From NCBI GenBank assembly GCA_023436175.1, contig JAEZKE010000099.1, positions 1 to 16,086 on the forward strand: a stretch of DNA of 16,086 bases, read 5' to 3'. Positions 14,290-16,086 of this stretch are shown piece after piece. The first letter of the stretch is position 1; the number at the start of each line of letters is the position of its first letter. Under the pieces are notes generated by a model, which was not told the origin of the DNA, made no database searches, and saw nothing but the letters and a program-made list of their open reading frames with translations. The position numbers and the translations under genes were made by a program. Source of the stretch: Methanobacteriota archaeon. GTDB taxonomy: Archaea; Methanobacteriota; Methanobacteria; Methanobacteriales; Methanobacteriaceae.

Positions 14290-15213
14290 TTATTTAATGA
14301 GATATAAAAAATAAAAGTTTATTATGGCTAAAAATATAACTAATGCGAAAAGATTTTGGTTTACAAGGTTTATTGCTTTTTTTCTATCCTCTGTTCTTCT
14401 TAGATAACTTGATACTGCAAGACTAAGTGGAATTATTGAAATAAGTGTGATGACATTAAAATTTAAAACTACAGGATATAAATCAGTAAAGGCAATACCC
14501 AGAAAAGATAATGTGCCTAATATTCCTGAAACTGCAATTATTTTAAAGCCAAATTTACGCCCCTTGGATACGATCCATGTAATTTTGCCTCCAAGTTTAT
14601 CCCCTTCCATATCTGGAATCTGAACTGCACTGATAAATAGCATCTGGTAAATTAAAAGGGGTATTGAAAAAATAATAAATGGCATATCTAGGGTCCCCAT
14701 TAATGTTAAGTAACCTATAGCGGGCATCACAAAACCTATGGAGATAGTTGCAAGTTCTCCAAGTTTATTGTATGATAATCTAATTGGGGGAGCAGCATAA
14801 AACCATGCTAAAAAGTTGGAAAATACCATAAACAAGAAGAACCATATGGAATATGAAAATAATACCACAAATACTGCGGCAAAGATTAGAGATAAGCTTA
14901 AAAGCGTAATTGAAAACCATTTTGAAAATTTTTTAAGTTCGGGATTTTCAACAAGAATTCCGCTTCCACCAGCAAATTGGCTTGGTTTACCATATTTATC
15001 TGCTTCTAAATCAAAATAGTCGTTGCTGTAATGCATAGAAAGCTGTGCTGTAAATAAAATAGCATACCCTAATAAAAACTTATTTAAAGAAAATTCTGCG
15101 TTTAATAAAACTGCAAGAAAAGCTCCAATGCAAAAATATAGGAAGCTTCCTACTAAAAAATGGAAACGCCCAAGTTTAACGATTTTAACAAGTTTATCAT
15201 AGTTTAAATTCAT
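14290..15213 (-). CDS. UbiA-superfamily prenyltransferase (MenA-like)
   Basis: Integral membrane enzyme of 307 residues with about 8-9 hydrophobic helices that transfers a polyprenyl chain to an acceptor. Both Mg-diphosphate motifs are present: NDYFDLEAD (N64, D65, D68, D72) and DMEGD (D201, D205). The sequence between them, YAAPPIRLSYNKLGE (139-153), and the segment YGKPSQFAGGSGIL after the first motif are closest to 1,4-dihydroxy-2-naphthoate prenyltransferase (MenA) among UbiA branches. Methanobacteriales are not known to make menaquinone, so the acceptor may be another aromatic or lipid. The archaeal-lipid enzyme DGGGP synthase belongs to the same superfamily, but its sequence looks different. 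ATG 15213 follows GAGGG about 8 bases upstream. Single gene. Confidence 0.88.
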   Translation of the reverse strand: MNLNYDKLVKIVKLGRFHFLVGSFLYFCIGAFLAVLLNAEFSLNKFLLGYAILFTAQLSMHYSNDYFDLEADKYGKPSQFAGGSGILVENPELKKFSKWFSITLLSLSLIFAAVFVVLFSYSIWFFLFMVFSNFLAWFYAAPPIRLSYNKLGELATISIGFVMPAIGYLTLMGTLDMPFIIFSIPLLIYQMLFISAVQIPDMEGDKLGGKITWIVSKGRKFGFKIIAVSGILGTLSFLGIAFTDLYPVVLNFNVITLISIIPLSLAVSSYLRRTEDRKKAINLVNQNLFALVIFLAIINFYFLYLIK

Positions 15214-15427
15214 GGTCTTTCCCTCTAAATTGACCTAGTTTATGTTTATTTGATGTTATATTACTTTTTTACTATTTGGATAATAATTGAAATTTTAAGC
15301 CCTTAATTTATTTGCTTGTGAGCGTGTTTCTTTCATAAGAGGCGGTAATTAGGATGTTTAAGACATCAATATCTTAAATTAACTGAGTTTTACGTGTATG
15401 CTTAATGTTAAAACGGAATTAACTGTT

Positions 15428-15532
15428 ATGATGAGGTTAATGGTAGTAAATTTATTTCTTAACTTGGCTTTTTTTTATTCATGGATATTAATTAAAAGAT
15501 ATTTTAAGTATGGTAGTATTACTAAATTATAA
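15428..15532 (+). CDS. possible 34-residue single-pass membrane peptide
   Basis: The frame MMRLMVVNLFLNLAFFYSWILIKRYFKYGSITKL has one hydrophobic helix followed by a basic end, the layout of a small membrane protein. There are three in-frame ATGs; the third (15440) has GAGG only 3 bases upstream, which is too close for a good SD. The stop overlaps the TATA box inferred for the next gene. AT-rich DNA yields such hydrophobic frames by chance, so support is weak. Confidence 0.18.
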   Translation: MMRLMVVNLFLNLAFFYSWILIKRYFKYGSITKL

Positions 15533-15535
15533 ATA
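15528..15535 (+). promoter_or_regulatory. TATA box of the GerW-family gene
   Basis: ATTATAAATAG-type box. Start is expected near 15557, giving a leader of about 88 bases that contains two SD-like sequences and two hairpins before ATG 15645. Confidence 0.4.
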
Positions 15536-15578
15536 GTTATGATAACATATTAGAAATAGACTAATTTTGGGAGGTTGA

Positions 15579-15631
15579 AGAAAATCTTGAAAGAGATTTT
15601 CTGAACCCCAAATTTTTTATTAAAAATTTGG
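15579..15631. repeat. two tandem perfect hairpins over the ribosome binding site
   Basis: AGAAAATCT (15579-15587) pairs with AGATTTTCT (15594-15602) around TGAAAG. CCAAATTTTT (15608-15617) pairs with AAAAATTTGG (15622-15631) around TATT, a perfect 10-bp stem. The last two G residues of the second stem belong to the SD GGAGGT (15630-15635) of the gene at 15645, so folding could limit its translation. A second SD-like GGGAGGTT lies just before the first hairpin (15569-15576). This near-direct repeat on both sides would fit an insertion that duplicated the SD region. Confidence 0.7.
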
Positions 15632-15644
15632 AGGTAGATTTTTT

Positions 15645-16086
15645 ATGGCAGAAATGGAAGGAGATATGAAGGAAATGACTGATGTCATTAAAACAACTAT
15701 AGATGAACTTTTGAAAGTTTTAGCTACTGATAATGTGATAGGAGAAACAATGGAAATAGATGATAAAGTAATAATTCCAATAACTAAAGTAGGGTTGATG
15801 TTTGGAACTGGAGCTGGAATGGGTGGCATGCGTGATAATAAAGGAAAAGGCGCAGGTGCAGGTGGTGGAGCAGGAATAAGCCCTGTATCTGTAATAGTTG
15901 CATTTAAAGATATAAAAGGTCCGGAAGGTGTTCAAATATTATCTGTACATGGTATGGGACCTCTAGCTAAAATGGCAACAGACGTAGGACACGGCATTAA
16001 AAAAATGGTGGAAGAAGAAGGCGGCCCTGAAGGAGTAATGAAAAAAGGAATGAAAATGGCCAAACAAGGAAAAGAACAAATGGGAG
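15645..16086 (+). CDS. GerW/YtfJ-family protein, 3' end outside window
   Basis: The 147 residues visible start MAEMEGDMKEMTDVIKTTIDELLKVL and continue with NVIGETMEIDDKVIIPITKVGLMFGTGAG, a Gly-rich stretch GKGAGAGGGAGISPVSVIVAFKD, and GVQILSVHG. This order (helix, IGE.IE..D..IIP..K....FG.G.G, Gly-rich loop, I.P....V) is that of the family named after Bacillus spore germination protein GerW (YtfJ). The family is widespread in non-spore-formers, including archaea, where its function is unknown. The C-terminal part is Met/Lys/Glu-rich (KKMVEEEGGPEGVMKKGMKMAKQGKEQMG) and still open at the window end. There is no signal peptide or membrane segment. The start is fixed by GGAGGT 9 bases before ATG 15645, partly in a hairpin, so translation may be structure-controlled. 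Confidence 0.85.
   Translation, partial: MAEMEGDMKEMTDVIKTTIDELLKVLATDNVIGETMEIDDKVIIPITKVGLMFGTGAGMGGMRDNKGKGAGAGGGAGISPVSVIVAFKDIKGPEGVQILSVHGMGPLAKMATDVGHGIKKMVEEEGGPEGVMKKGMKMAKQGKEQMG

Larger units (their letters stand above)
15214..15644. other. non-coding region upstream of the GerW-family gene
   Basis: About 430 bases separating the UbiA-family gene (-) from the last gene (+), holding both promoters. Besides the weak small frame at 15428-15532 it contains GATGT/ACATC (near 15353-15367), a short 5-bp hairpin, the TATA box at 15528-15535, and the two strong hairpins at 15579-15631. No tRNA or other known RNA was recognised. Confidence 0.5.

Noticed and set aside
15587..15604. Five-codon leader peptide (TTG AAA GAG ATT TTC TGA) behind GGGAGGTT
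   Set aside because: It lies inside the first hairpin, has a long 12-base spacing and non-ATG start; the repeat structure explains the sequence better.
15620..15935. Two minus-strand frames at the right edge
   Set aside because: They are antisense to the GerW-family gene, whose forward frame shows clear family motifs and an SD.

Overview
The window looks like a chromosomal segment of a methanogenic archaeon of the order Methanobacteriales, most likely Methanobacterium or a close relative. The evidence is gene content: mptA (methanopterin pathway), cofG (coenzyme F420 pathway), a PHP-type family X DNA polymerase, a Cys-rich DUF2769-like protein, and archaeal TATA boxes of the TTTATATA type. 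The DNA is AT-rich, intergenic spacers especially so. No database search was possible; the assignment rests on recognising protein families.

Layout. (1) 1-2040: the 5' part of a tRNA-Cys gene on the minus strand, then polX on the plus strand. (2) 2041-3535: a spacer with a 13-bp inverted repeat, then two Hsp20 small heat-shock genes in tandem on the minus strand. (3) 3758-5927: a minus-strand operon read as GNAT acetyltransferase, a 62-codon ORF, a ProC-like reductase, and a nitroreductase gene broken near its 5' end. (4) 5928-6623: a long AT-rich non-coding stretch, then a stand-alone response-regulator receiver whose phospho-acceptor Asp is Asn. (5) 7072-9729: a cofactor cluster on the minus strand, read mptA, an unknown conserved-looking gene, cofG. 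(6) 10025-12147: an unknown soluble protein, then a Cys-rich protein followed closely by a histone-deacetylase-fold enzyme. (7) 12287-15213: a HIT-family protein (+), convergent with an MFS exporter (-), and a MenA-like UbiA prenyltransferase (-). (8) 15214-16086: a non-coding region with two strong tandem hairpins just upstream of a GerW/YtfJ-family gene that runs off the window end.

The most interesting observation is a 46-bp two-hairpin sequence at 4347-4392. It interrupts the nitroreductase gene: removing exactly these bases restores one frame from a well-placed ATG with a Shine-Dalgarno (SD) sequence and recreates the family N-terminus MLTTKEAIEKRRSIRKF. A similarly built pair of hairpins sits at 15579-15631 across the ribosome binding site of the GerW-family gene. 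Together they suggest a family of very small, mobile or recently mobile palindromic elements in this genome.

Several start codons were revised from local sequence. The second Hsp20 gene has a textbook TATA box inside the longest reading frame, so it probably begins at 3461. mptA probably starts at a TTG (9660) and the gene after it at a GTG (8656), both behind strong SD sequences. Promoter calls come from motif reading only.
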